Assembly (NCBI GenBank): GCA_030844895.1
Contig: JAUTDX010000755.1
Location: 47,692-111,691, forward strand
Origin: Ambrosia x helenae
Taxonomy: Eukaryota > Streptophyta > Magnoliopsida > Asterales > Asteraceae
Direction of reading: 5' to 3'
DNA length: 64,000 nt
Below are positions 34,526-45,921 of the stretch, in pieces (within the stretch, counting starts at the first letter, position 1; each line of letters opens with the position of its first letter). The notes beneath the pieces are model-generated. The model made no database searches, was not told the origin of the DNA, and worked only from the letters and a program-made list of their open reading frames with translations. The translations under genes were made by a program, and so were the position numbers.

Positions 34526-34819
34526 ATGGTCTTAGTTGAACAAGAATCTCCCAACAAGCGTCAAAGGTTGGAAGCTTGGGAACATCAAGGTGTCTGCTTC
34601 CCCCAAACCAAAGAAGAAAAATGTTGTGACCGCCTTATTCTTGAAGCCTTTGTCGGCTCAATCAAAACACAAAAGGCCTACATAGACACCGGAGTAGCCA
34701 CCGAGATCATGTTTGCAAAGTGCTTCAACCTTCTAAGTCCAGAGGAACGCTCCAAGCTCCAACCAGCTGAGTCCTCCATTAAAGGCATAGCAGACATTCC
34801 TAATATATCAAATTTATAG
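34526..34819 (+). pseudogene. Retropepsin start of the second Tat element
   Basis: RLILEAFVGSIKTQKAYIDTG with the catalytic DTG, then EIMFAKCFNLLSPEERSKLQ. The downstream half of the protease is absent because the element ends here. Confidence 0.65.
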
Positions 34820-36533
34820 ACTATAGTAAGACAAGTGAATAGATGATGTTAGTGAACAAGTATAGTTCACCACATAACAAAGAAGTTAGTTGGGATAATT
34901 GGGTCAACAAAGATGAAAAAGAAAGAGAAGGTATTTTAACCATGAAACAAACCCGGGATTTGCAAATATGAAATAAGTACGGAATGATGCATGTGTATGC
35001 AATTAGACTGATACGTGTGTATATATGGTAACAAGTACGGTAAGTAGATTTGTTACGCTTTTGTAGATTGAGTAATGTGGTGAATGCATAGGTGCGTATA
35101 CCCGGGTTTATGTGAGAGTTTTATGAATGTAAAGGTTGATCATTATGTGTAGATTGAGTATAGGATTGGAAACGCCATGTTTGTCCTAGAGAATACATGA
35201 AGGAAGAATAGTATGATGGGTCAAGATAAGTTGTGTATGGGATTTGTACGCATGTATGTATTGTAATGTTATTAACCTTTTTGCTATGATGATGGTAATA
35301 AAGATGCAGGTATGTAAGTATGAATGCATGTAAATTGGAGGCTAGGATCTGGATATCAGACCCGAACTTGCAAAAAGGCGTTTGAACATGATCATTGAGT
35401 ATTGTTGGATATCATTTCCACATTGTGGGTAATTTTTATGAAGTCACTTAACGAATTAACGAAACGGTTATGTGGTGATTGTAGGTTGTCTTGTCTACCT
35501 AATAGAGCAAGGAAAGGATGGATATCGAGCGAGGACGCGGATTGTACGGGGTCACGGTCATGTAACCTAATAAAGATGAGTCATATTGAATGTAATAAGA
35601 AAGAATAAAGGATGTAACACCTTGTCGTCATCATCGTTATCGTTACATTAATCTTTGGTAGTTCTATTTTAACTCTTTTTAAGATTCTTTTGTGATGAAA
35701 AATTTAGGCATTAATCTTTGGTAGTTAAAACGGTTTAGGGTGTTACATTAATCTTTGGTAGTTCTATTTTAACTCTTTTTAAGATCTTTTGTGATGAAAG
35801 ATTTAGGCATTCATCTGCCATAATTTTGTTTGGAAAGATTAAAGCCATTTGTGTTTAAACCAGCATAAGTCTCTACGGTTGTGTACTTGTGTACAAGTAT
35901 CAAACGGTAGTGTTACAACACCTCGTTGCATAAGAACTAATTGAGAATTGAGAGTATTTACGTCATTTAACATTTTAGAACCTAACCTTGTTACTTTTAA
36001 GAAACGACATTGACCTATTGTGTAATTAACTCTTTATCATTAAAAACACAACTTTTCATTTTCTTTTGTATTTAATCTACACTTTTCTTAATTATTAAAC
36101 TAAATAATTTTTGAAATGTTGATAAAAAATACATCGTGAGTTCGGCTTGGCTTCACATAAACGTAGATAAGAATATGTTGTGACGAAGATAAAATCTTTT
36201 AGAGTATATAACTTTTCACACAACCAAAACTAGATAGAATATTTTGAAACCCTTTGGGCTTTGGGCACAGAACGGGCACAATAACACAAGTATTCTATTC
36301 AAGCCTCCGCTCATCACCATCCGTTTCTTCAACTATATGAAATGATTCTGTTAACAAAACTTTGATATTCAAAACTCATTTAACCAAAAAAACAAAAAAT
36401 TTTGATAGGCAAACAAAGTCATCAAAATTCTGCAACAAATTATCAAGAAATAAATTATTCAAAATGCAAAAGATGAGATTTAAATATTCAATGCTTTGAA
36501 AGTTGTTTAAGAATTGGTAAACACATCATACAT
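34820..36533. other. Gene-free sequence with a local 100-bp duplication
   Basis: No gene recognised. A tandem duplication lies at 35642-35811. Confidence 0.45.
35642..35811. repeat. 100-bp-period tandem duplication
   Basis: GTTACATTAATCTTTGGTAG and the next 50 bases occur at 35642 and again at 35742. TTAATCTTTGGTAGTT also occurs a third time at 35711. Confidence 0.85.
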
Positions 36534-36536
36534 TAA

Positions 36537-37378
36537 GGGTGCGTTTGGTTCGTGGAATGGTTTGGAATTAGAATTGGAATTTATGTAGGAATTAGAATTA
36601 GGAAGAATTGGATTTGGAATTTAAACATTCCAAAAGGAATTGGAAATTGTTGGAATTAGAATCTCAAATCCTTTATTATTGTGTTTGGTTGGTTAATAAA
36701 TTGGAATCTATCACCCTTGCCCCCACGACACGCATCGTTGTGACCCGTACCGGTCCGAACCGTTTTGAGTCGTACCGGCCCGTACCGTTTCGACCCGAAC
36801 TGTTTAGACCTCTACCGTTTCGACGTGCATCGTTTCGACCCGTACCGGTTAGGGTTGAAAATGGTTCGGGTCAAAACGGTACCGGTCGAAACGGTTCGGG
36901 TCGAGACGGTACCGGTCGAAACTAGTACGGTCCGAAACGGTACCGGTCGAAACTGGTACGGTCCGAAACGTTACTGGCCGAAACGGTACCGTTGAAATTG
37001 GTACGGGTCAAAACTGGTACGGATCGGAACGGTTTGGGTCGAAATGGTTCGGGTTGAAAGCGGTACGTATCTAAACAGTTCGCGTCGAATCGGTGTGGTC
37101 CGTATCGGTTTGGGTCAAAATGACGTCAACCGTTCGAAGATTCCAATAAATTGACTTGAATTCCTTCTAATATTGGAGGGATTTTGAATTCTCTTAGTTA
37201 AAGGAATTTGAAGGAATTCATACCAAATTTCAATGCCAATTCCTTTGTCAACCAAACACACAAGATTGGAATTGAAATTCCAATTCCAACAAATGCAATG
37301 AACCAAACATCTCAAGAGTTGGAATTCAAATTCCAATTCCTTTGAATTCCATTCAATTTATGCGAACCAAACGCACCC
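36537..37378. mobile_element. Tourist-like (PIF/Harbinger) element with satellite core, TSD TAA
   Basis: Perfect 16-bp TIR GGGTGCGTTTGGTTCG at both ends and TAA duplicated at 36534-36536 and 37379-37381. A 3-bp TWA duplication with such ends is the PIF/Harbinger-Tourist signature. Subterminal sequence (GGAATTGGAATT-like) is inverted on both sides. The middle holds a GC-rich minisatellite. Confidence 0.85.
36735..37110. repeat. GC-rich minisatellite, 10-12 bp units
   Basis: Degenerate CGTACCGTTTCGACC units on the left half (to about 36850) and their inverse GGTCGAAACGGTACC on the right half. The array thus changes orientation once in the centre. It gives long but meaningless ORFs. Confidence 0.85.
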
Positions 37379-37381
37379 TAA

Positions 37382-38501
37382 TAAAAGAAAAGAAGAGAAA
37401 GGGATACTATGAGAGAAAAGAAAGTAAAACATATAATTTTATTTCGTGTTCTCGAGTTGAAAGGAAAAGAAAAGAATCTAAAGACTTTATGTGTTCCCGA
37501 GTTAAAAGGAAGAGAAAAGAAACGTATGTTTTACAATTATACCCTTGTAAGATTTTATTATAAGTTAAATGAGAGGGTAAAATGGTAAATGATATACTTT
37601 ATATTTTTTTTTCGTTCCGTCCTTCCAATTTGGAAGAAAGATTATTTAGGAGAATTTTCCTTCCCCTTCTCTTTATTTCATTCTTTTAATGAAACTCTGA
37701 AACACAAAATTGTTCTCCTTTCTTTCCGCTTCCTTTCCTTTCCTTCTATTATTAAAATCTGGAACACAGCGTAAATCTCAAACTGAAACTTATTCTTAAC
37801 GTTGAAAATTACTCCACTTGAACTTCTCATATTATCATCATAAATAAAAACTCCCAAACTTTTATTTCGCTCTACAGCTTATTACACCAACTAATACAAT
37901 CACAGTATATGATACATATCATTATATGCATATGATATTTGGTCACATGGAACGTGTTTGTGTCTAAAATTGCAGCTACAACAATCATAAAATCGCCTAT
38001 AAAACACTATACAAAACCTAACACATCAATAAGTTTAAAATCAATTAATCGCAGGAGTACACACCCGTGCATAAAATTAAAGTAAACAACAATGAATACT
38101 TAAATCCTTCAATCACTAACCTAATTTCACTAAAATCAAGTCCAATTGAAGCAAATATCTTTAGAAAAAAAAAAAAAAAAAAAAAAAAACCATACACTTC
38201 GATAATGTGACATAATATTAAAAATAGATAAACTTAGTGAACGGTAGTTATGGCTTTGATTGACCTGATTGCTCACATTGAGATGACAGGTGATTTGCTA
38301 GGGTACAGCTGAATCACCCTAGAATTTGGTGATCAATGGAGTAAAAGGTGTTTTGATTATGAGCGTACTTGTTGAAATCGATTGAATAACCATGCAACTA
38401 TTAATGAGAGAATAGTTTAAGACTTGAGTAGATTGACACGAAGATTAGGGTTTCATCTATTTTGACATCGGGTCATAACAAACGGATTAAAAAGATCCAC
38501 A
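37382..38501. other. Purine-rich and AT-rich spacer
   Basis: AAAGAAAAGAA-type sequence at 37380-37520, CTTTCC-rich sequence at 37650-37750, and A25 at 38165-38189. No gene. Confidence 0.5.
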
Positions 38502-39026
38502 TCTATAACTTATAATAAAAGAATTCAACTTTGATGATGTGGCATTCAATGGAGGCCTTAACCCCTTCTTGAATGTGCCACGTAGCATCATGTAGGATTT
38601 TTTAATTTTTGAGTTTTTTTAATAAATCTATATATATATTATAGTTATTTTAGGAAAAGATAAGAACTTAAAAACAAAATTAAATTTTCTCTCTAATGTT
38701 TCCTCCCATAACTTTTAAACGTTAATATCTTTTATATACGAGATTTTTTAAAGAAAAAAATTACACCAAATTAACGAGCGTTTTATTATCTTTCCAACGA
38801 GTACCATAGTGCTATATAAAAACGGAGAAAAAAACAACTATTTTTGTGGGGTTTTGTTTTCAAATATATTTTACTCTACTAATAAATCACAAACGATAAA
38901 CATAACTTCATAGGCAGAGATTTTTTTTTATATTTGAATATGATAACTTATGGCAGAAATTTGTTTAAAATAAATAATAATAATAATAATAATATTCATT
39001 AATCATGTATTGGCAAATCATTAATT

Positions 39027-41680
39027 TTTTTTTGACAAGCAAAACGAGCATTTCATTAACCACCAAATTAACAATACAGTTCGACTTACAAAATCGGAAT
39101 AGCAAGAGACTACCCTACCCAAGACACACGGCCAACAACAGACACATTAAACTAAGTATACAACCTGAAATTGACTTAACTTTTATCTTAGAACTCGAGA
39201 CCAACAAAAGACCACCATTTCGTCGTGTCAACGTCCACCATCTTCGATCGTCTCTTCATCCACCAAAACGTATTTTCTTTGATTTCTTCCACAATTCTTG
39301 TAATCGCCATGTTCTCGTTCCTGAAAATCTTTGCGTTTCTTGCAAGCCAAATTTGCCAAATCGTCATGAGGATTATCGCATACGTTGTTTCGCTCCATTT
39401 CTTTGTACCCTGCAGATTGTTTCCCCAAACCAAGAGTTCCTTTAACGAATCGATATTAGATGGAGGATTCACTCTAATCCACCTACATATATGCCACCAA
39501 GTTAATTTGGCCCAAAAACAACCCACCAGAGCATGGTCAATTGTTTCGGTTTCGACATCGCATCTTTTGCATATTCCATTACTGAAGTTGAGGCCTTTGT
39601 ACGCTAGCAGATCAGCCGTTGGAATGCCATCGAGAGCAGCCCTCCACACAAAACAATTCACCTTTGGCGTAGCAATTTTACTCCATTTGAAGACGCTTGA
39701 ATTCTGCAGCCTTTGCGACCCATTCGCCAAGCCGTTCCTGACCGTTTTGACTTCGAAATCCAGCAGTTTGTCATCCTGAACCCAGCCCCATTTATCCCTC
39801 CCAGCCTGCACCATTTGGCCCTGCAGCAGCCGCTGCAAACAGTCCCATTGGCGCATTTCTTCCGACGTTGACGGTTCCCGAACCCAATCCCAACCCCAGT
39901 TAACATTATCCCCAATATTCGTATAATTATCTCTCACTTTCGCTTTCTTTTTCCTGCAAATAACATACAAGTCTGGAAATCTTTCTTTCAATCTCCCACC
40001 CGAAACCCACAAGTCTCCCCAAAATGATACCGTGCTACCATCTTTCATTGAGAAGCCGATTTTCTGTTGTAGTTCCATTCCCTTCTTCAAAAACTCGTTT
40101 TCAATTGTAGCAATCCCATTCCACACCCCTGCCGAATTCTTCTTGTGCGGAATAAACGTCAAGTCTCTTGCGCCACCGTGTATTGCCTCAATTGTCTTCA
40201 CCCACAGTTGATCACTTGACTCCTTGAACCGCCACCACCATTTTGCTAATAAACTTAGATTCAAATCGTCAAGATTCCCTACCCCAAGCCCACCCAACCA
40301 TTTCGGTTTAGTTATTCTTTCCCACGCCACCCACCGAATTTTATTAATATTTGTAGAACCTCCCCAAAGGAAACGTCTTCTAATACCATCGATAGTCTTC
40401 AATACGCCTACCGGTACCCGAAATACAGAGAAGAAGTATACCGGTAATGCACTTAATACCGCCTTAACAAGAACTAACCTCCCGGCAAAGGAGAGCGTTT
40501 TCGCTTTCCAAGCCGAAAGCTTTGAATTCACACGATCAATAACTTGTTTCCAGCTTCCAACTCGCTTCATAGATGCACCAATAGGAAGACCGAGATATGT
40601 AAACGGGAACTCCCCTCTCTTGCAACCCAAGCAACCGGCCAGCCTATCCACTTCCCCGTTATCCACCCCTACCCCGAACAAATGACTTTTATGGATGTTG
40701 ACTCTGAGGCCCGATGCGAGCTGAAAACACCTAAGCATCCTATTCAGATTTTGAACATTAGTTGCCGACCATGCTCCCATAAAGAGAGCATCGTCCGCGT
40801 AGAATAAATGGGTTAACTCCGGTCCGTTGTGTGGTAGCTTTACTCCCTCAAAAATCCCCTTCGAGACTGCATTGGAAACCATCACATGAAGCGACTCCAT
40901 TACTATCGTGAAAAGAAAAGGTGACAGCGGGTCACCTTGTCTCAACCCCCTTTGTAACGAAAATTCGACAGTTGGAACCCCATTAATCAAGACGGACGCC
41001 TTCCCTGTGAATAAAATTCCCATCACCCAGTTTTTCCACTTGGACGGGAAGCCCATGTGGTGCATAATGTTTATTATAAACTTCCACGAAACACAATCGT
41101 AGGCCTTTTCGAAGTCCGCTTTGAATAACACAAGTTGCCTCTTTGATTTTTTTGCCCAACTCAACACTTCACTGATAATTAACGGGCCATCAAAAATATG
41201 TCTTCCCTGAATGAAAGCCGACTGTTCCTTCGAAATAATGCTACTCAATACGCCTTTTAACCTTGCCGCAAGTACTTTGGATATGACTTTGCCGATAACC
41301 CCAATAAGAGAAATCGGGCGAAAGTCTGAAAACGTCATCGGATCATTGACCTTTGGTATCAAAGCAACGAACGAAGAATTGCACGAGCTACTAATAGACC
41401 CGTGTGTAAAGAATTCGTTCATCACCTTCATAAAACTCTCCTCTAATTTCTCCCAAAACTTCTTAATAAATGCGAACGTAAAACCGTCCGGGCCCGGGGA
41501 CTTCTCGCTCCCGCATTCCCACACCGCCGCTTTAACCTCGTCTTTAGAAAATTCTCTAATCAGCCCCTGAGCTTCCTCGTTTGACAGCCTCTTAAAACCC
41601 TCGCCATTGACTCTAGGCCTCCTCGAGTTTGGTTCTTTAAATTTCTCTTCAAAAAGTCTAACCGCCTTGTTACTTATATT
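39027..41680 (-). mobile_element. 5'-truncated L1-like LINE inside Helitron A
   Basis: Minus-strand LINE: reverse transcriptase ORF, about 160 bp of 3' UTR and a short A tail (T tract at 39027-39035). The 5' part with the endonuclease is missing. The right junction is only some 15-40 bp from the Helitron 3' hairpin. Confidence 0.8.
39188..41680 (-). pseudogene. LINE reverse transcriptase with C-terminal zinc-binding domain (5'-truncated, otherwise open)
   Basis: About 830 codons open without a stop. Motifs from the N-terminal side: GSEKSPGPDGFTFAFIK (near 41510), FRPISLIGVIGKVISKVLA, FKADFEKAYDCVSW (catalytic Asp), GLRQGDPLSPFLF, then YADD (catalytic Asp pair, near 40800), then FTYLGLPIGA. 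The C-terminal part has W-rich zf-RVT features: FVWRAALDGIPTADLLAYKG, then CKRC and H and C residues. This is the order in plant L1 ORF2. The AP endonuclease is lost, so it cannot move alone. The long open frame suggests recent insertion. Confidence 0.85.
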
Positions 41681-41749
41681 AGATATTTCAACCCCGGGAC
41701 ACTCCCGGGATAAAAGCTAGTGAAATTGTTATATAGGTTAAATTAGGCG

Positions 41750-41838
41750 GGGAAAAAAATAATGAGGAGCCAGGATTGAACTCCCAACCTCACATTTACA
41801 ATCCCAACACATTTACCACCACACCGTTGGGCTGGAGT
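41750..41838 (-). mobile_element. tRNA-derived SINE head (possible)
   Basis: On the minus strand CCAACGGTGTGGTGG (box A-like, 41816-41830) is followed about 40 bases later by GGTTGGGAGTTCAATCC (box B-like, 41773-41789). It does not fold as a tRNA. Confidence 0.4.
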
Positions 41839-42156
41839 CACATAACATTAATTGAAATTGTTAATTAGTATGATATTAGTGAAAACACAAGTTGACCATA
41901 TTTCATACATGTTGACCATTAAAAAGAAAGGAACAAAAACAAGTCCCCTACTTATTAATGCAAGCTCCATGAAACAAAATCTCATTCTCCATCTCCACCT
42001 AATGTACAAAATTTTCTATGATCTTTAAACTTGATGCAAATTCTTTACACCTCATGGAATCATGCTTATAATCAAACAAAACCGACATGTCTCGTGGCTA
42101 CTACCTTGTGATAAAAAGGAAAACCAAAACTAGTCATTTGTAATTTATGATCCGAG

Positions 42157-45100
42157 TCAACGGGACTTGTACGCATACATGTAGCCTCTGAGTTTTTTAA
42201 CTTCCTCGGATGACTCGTTCAGAAGCGTATCCACATAGAGACAAAACCCAGCTCCACTGCAACACGAATACAAATTTGTTGGTTTGAAAGAAAAATGCTT
42301 TTATTTAAGATAGAATTATCAGTTATTACACCAAAATGTAACCTACTGCCACATTTTTTACTATGTTAAAACACTTATGTAACTCCTTCTAAAGCCAGTG
42401 AAATGGTGACATGGCATGCTAACACGTCAATGTAATATGGACGCGTCACAATTTTACTATACATAGAAAGTTGCTTCATACAGCTGTTAAAACTGAAAGC
42501 ACATTACATACAACCTTGGTTTTAAAAAGCGTGAGGCGCACAAAAGCGACGAGGTCTAAACCCGAAGCGCAAAAGCAGTGGGCTTTTCCTACCCGAGGCG
42601 CAAGATGATTATATAATTTTTTTTAATATCACATAGATTTTTAACTTCCCCTCCCCAAAACATAACTATAAAGAAGCTTTTTATACGATTTTACCTACAT
42701 GTACAAGCCAAAAAACCTATTGTGCAACATGTTGCTGCAAAAAAAAATACCTTGGATACAAGAGGCACGCGCCTAATGCCAAAAAAAGCCCCGACAAAAA
42801 CCCAAAAAAACGTTTTTTTTGCGCTTCTTCTATTACCTCTAGGCGCTGAGCAAAAAATCCCCAAGGCCAACGCCTTGTTTCGCCTCGCGCCTGAGGCGCG
42901 CTTTTTAAAACCAAGCATACAACAGCAAAAAAAAACGTTTTGTTCTTGCACACAATGACAAAAGGATGAAAAAAATTTGCAATTTCATATATCTACATAG
43001 AGATAAAACCCAATTCCACTGCACAAGACTAAAGATTTGTTCATACAATAAAACAATTGTTTGTAATTATGTTTAAATGTAAGTTTTAAGCTATATAAAA
43101 ATGGAAAAACGAGAGGGTTTATTACACTCCATTACTTTTCGCCTTTTTGTCATTGTGTACACAATAAAATGGTTTTCCCAATGGAAGCAACATGATTCAG
43201 TTATTTGCAAATGTAACTTAACTAGTGATGTGACACATTGCCACATCATCAAAAAAATGGTGCTACATCAGTGTTACCTGCTATAGAAGGTTAAATAAAA
43301 TTGTAAAAAAATGAAAGTATGTTGCATATAATATGAAAAAAAAAAAACATTTTGGTCTAATTAACCGAAAGAGAATAAAAAAAGGAAAGTAGTACCTCAA
43401 GGGACCAAGAGGAAGCCAAATAACATCCCATCGGAATTTAGCCAACCTACAAAACATAACGCAATTTGTGAGATTCAAATGTAAAAAAACATTGAGGGTA
43501 TGATGTAAAGTTGACAAATTTAACCAATTCATAGATAAATCGTTTGGGTTATACTCTACATAAATCAAGTCAAATGGGTCGAACATATCAGAAGCAACCG
43601 AAAGTGTATTAGAAAAGCAAAAAACCAAAAACAATTTATTAACAAAAAAAAGTCCATGGTTGTAAAAAATTGTTTTCCAATCATTATGCTGTCTTCTCAA
43701 TGAAATAGAACTCAGCCATTTTCATAAAAAAAATTGACAAAAAATTATAATCGCTAAAAATGACCCGTTACCCAACCCACCCATTTTACCACCTGTGGTA
43801 TTGTGTTTTCCTTTCGGCAATATAAAGAATGCAAATCTTATGTGGAAGTAAAAAACTAAAAAGCGTTAAAGTATTCATACTTGAGCATGTTATATAACCA
43901 GAAGACCGCTAACAAAACACCAAAGCAGAAAGAGAACCAAAGAAACCGTCTACGAGATCGTGAGTTATGAAGCAAGCCAGCAATTGCCAATGAACACGCT
44001 AAAACTGCTGCCCAATCTGTCAAAGAGAGGTCCAAATTTAAGAAAACCCGTTTTGGTTATGTGTTAAATATCTAAATACCTTAAAATAAAAAGATCACAG
44101 GAAACGCGCAGACTCATCTATTATTGATTTTTTTTTTTTACTTTGTAATGGTTATAATGCGCAACTCAGGTAAGTTCAAGTTGGCAACTTTTGTGAAACT
44201 GAATTATTTGTAATTGAAGGAATAGTTTTACATTAGTTGAGGATAAAACTAGCTAATAACACCGTACGCGGCTTATTGAAGTTTCTAATTAACTACACAA
44301 ACTATTTATATTCAAAAACCTGTCGGATTTAGTGCTACCAGACTATCACTGACAAATATTATAGGGAATATAATGTGTATATTTGTACCTTATAACATGA
44401 TCATGTAACAAAGCAAAGCGAGTCAGATTCCTTTTTAACCAGACACATAAAAGAATTTGGTGAATGGTGACACCGTTTATTGGGTCATATTCAGATCAAA
44501 AGACTATTTCAAAAGTTTGGGAAAGAAAGGGAGCGATAATAATGCAAAAATTTGTAATTTAAATCCCAAAATGTTGAAATGTGGCAGTGTAGAATAAATA
44601 TTTCAATGCAGCTACATATAAATGGGTCAATTTGAACATTTTAATAATCTCAAACAGGTCAGATCACACGATTTAGCCAAAGGGGGAACGGATAAAACAG
44701 GTTGAGTATTTCACAGTGTCTAGTTTTGTTGCATCGTTTTTGTGCAAAAACATTTAGATTATATAGAGATTATCACATAATCATAAGTAATACAATAACT
44801 ACTTTATAAAAAATTAACTATGTCACCTGACCCTCCCATCTTGCCCCCTCTAGACCTCTATTGTGAAGGCTCACTCATGCGCGCACCTAGGCTCACTCAT
44901 GCGCGCACCTAGGCTCACTTTTCAGGCCCAGCGCAGCCTTCTCGGTTCACTTCAAAAGCCCCATTTCAGGCTACATTATGACGAAATTTCGGCCAAAAAT
45001 CATCAGAACAAGTCTAAAACAGTTATATCAATCTACCATAAACAAGCTTAGAACCAACCTAAACTATTCCTAAAGAAGCCTCAAACATGTTTAAGACCCC

Positions 45101-45885
45101 CCCTAAAAAATTGGATTTTTATACTATAGGTATCGCCTAAAAAAACCTCACTTTTTAAGCGCCTTAAGTGCGCCTTGCACTTTCAACAACTATGCTCTAG
45201 AGGCTGTTTCTAAAAATATGACACACAAAATGTAGTTTTTAGTGATATAAGCAGTTACATTAAGACATCAAAGCTGTGGAAGCAAAATATGGAATAGGAG
45301 AAAGGGAAGACATTACACCATTATCATATTTATGTATTGTAGTTCTAGTAGTAAGAAGGTCTATAATATAGAGTTTGTCAATGCAGATCACCAAAAAAAA
45401 GATGTAAACTTAAGTAGAAATCAAACCTGCAGCGATGACAATCCATGATTCAATCTCATCCATGAAGTATGCATGGTAACGCTGTTATAAGAAAACAAAT
45501 TACTGCACAATCTTCTCTTGATAACTCATATAAAGAAAGACATAGTGATCAATTACAAAACTCATGATTGAATAAAATGGCAATGAGTTAAGTCATTTAA
45601 TCTCGATAGAAGGAAAAAAAAACAAATTTAACCCAAAAGATACTTTTCATTTCATTAATTTAAAATAATAGAAATTACAATAGAATGGCAGGTAAACAGG
45701 CGACAAGCTGAGCCGCAACCCCTTTTTTAATTAAAATAACAACCGAAATAGGCAGCCATTGTTGTTTGTCATTTGTATAGACATCATATAACATACCAAT
45801 TCCCAAGGCATTGTTGCTTGTCCATATATGGAGAAAATAAGAAACGCCACGAAGCAGCAAAGCATTCCCGCAAACACGCGCTACA

Positions 45886-45921
<36 letters not shown>

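Larger units (their letters stand above)
32192..34819 (+). mobile_element. Second Tat-lineage gypsy element, 5' half (LTR, gag, protease start)
   Basis: LTR end, lysine-tRNA primer site, gag and the beginning of protease are present, then the element stops at about 34819 in unrelated sequence. No pol remains. The gag core matches the large gag of Tat elements. It is on the same strand as the element at 1-8542 and shares the last 12 LTR bases with it. Confidence 0.8.
38502..41720 (+). mobile_element. Helitron copy A, enlarged by a LINE
   Basis: 5' end TCTATAACTTATAATAAAAG after A; 3' end hairpin CCCGGG-ACACT-CCCGGG (41693-41709), ATAAAAG, CTAG (41717-41720) followed by T. It is nearly identical at both ends to copy B (61469-62060). 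Copy B is 592 bp; copy A is 3219 bp because it contains a minus-strand LINE at about 39027-41680. No Helitron helicase: non-autonomous. Confidence 0.85.

Noticed and set aside
36608..36995. Arg/Pro/Phe-rich ORFs as genes
   Set aside because: They are translations of the minisatellite core of a transposable element.
39005..41570. Plus-strand ORFs opposite the LINE
   Set aside because: They are shadows of the long minus-strand reverse transcriptase frame.
42691..42958. Overlapping ORFs on both strands
   Set aside because: They lie within the hAT MITE in intron 6 and have no protein resemblance.
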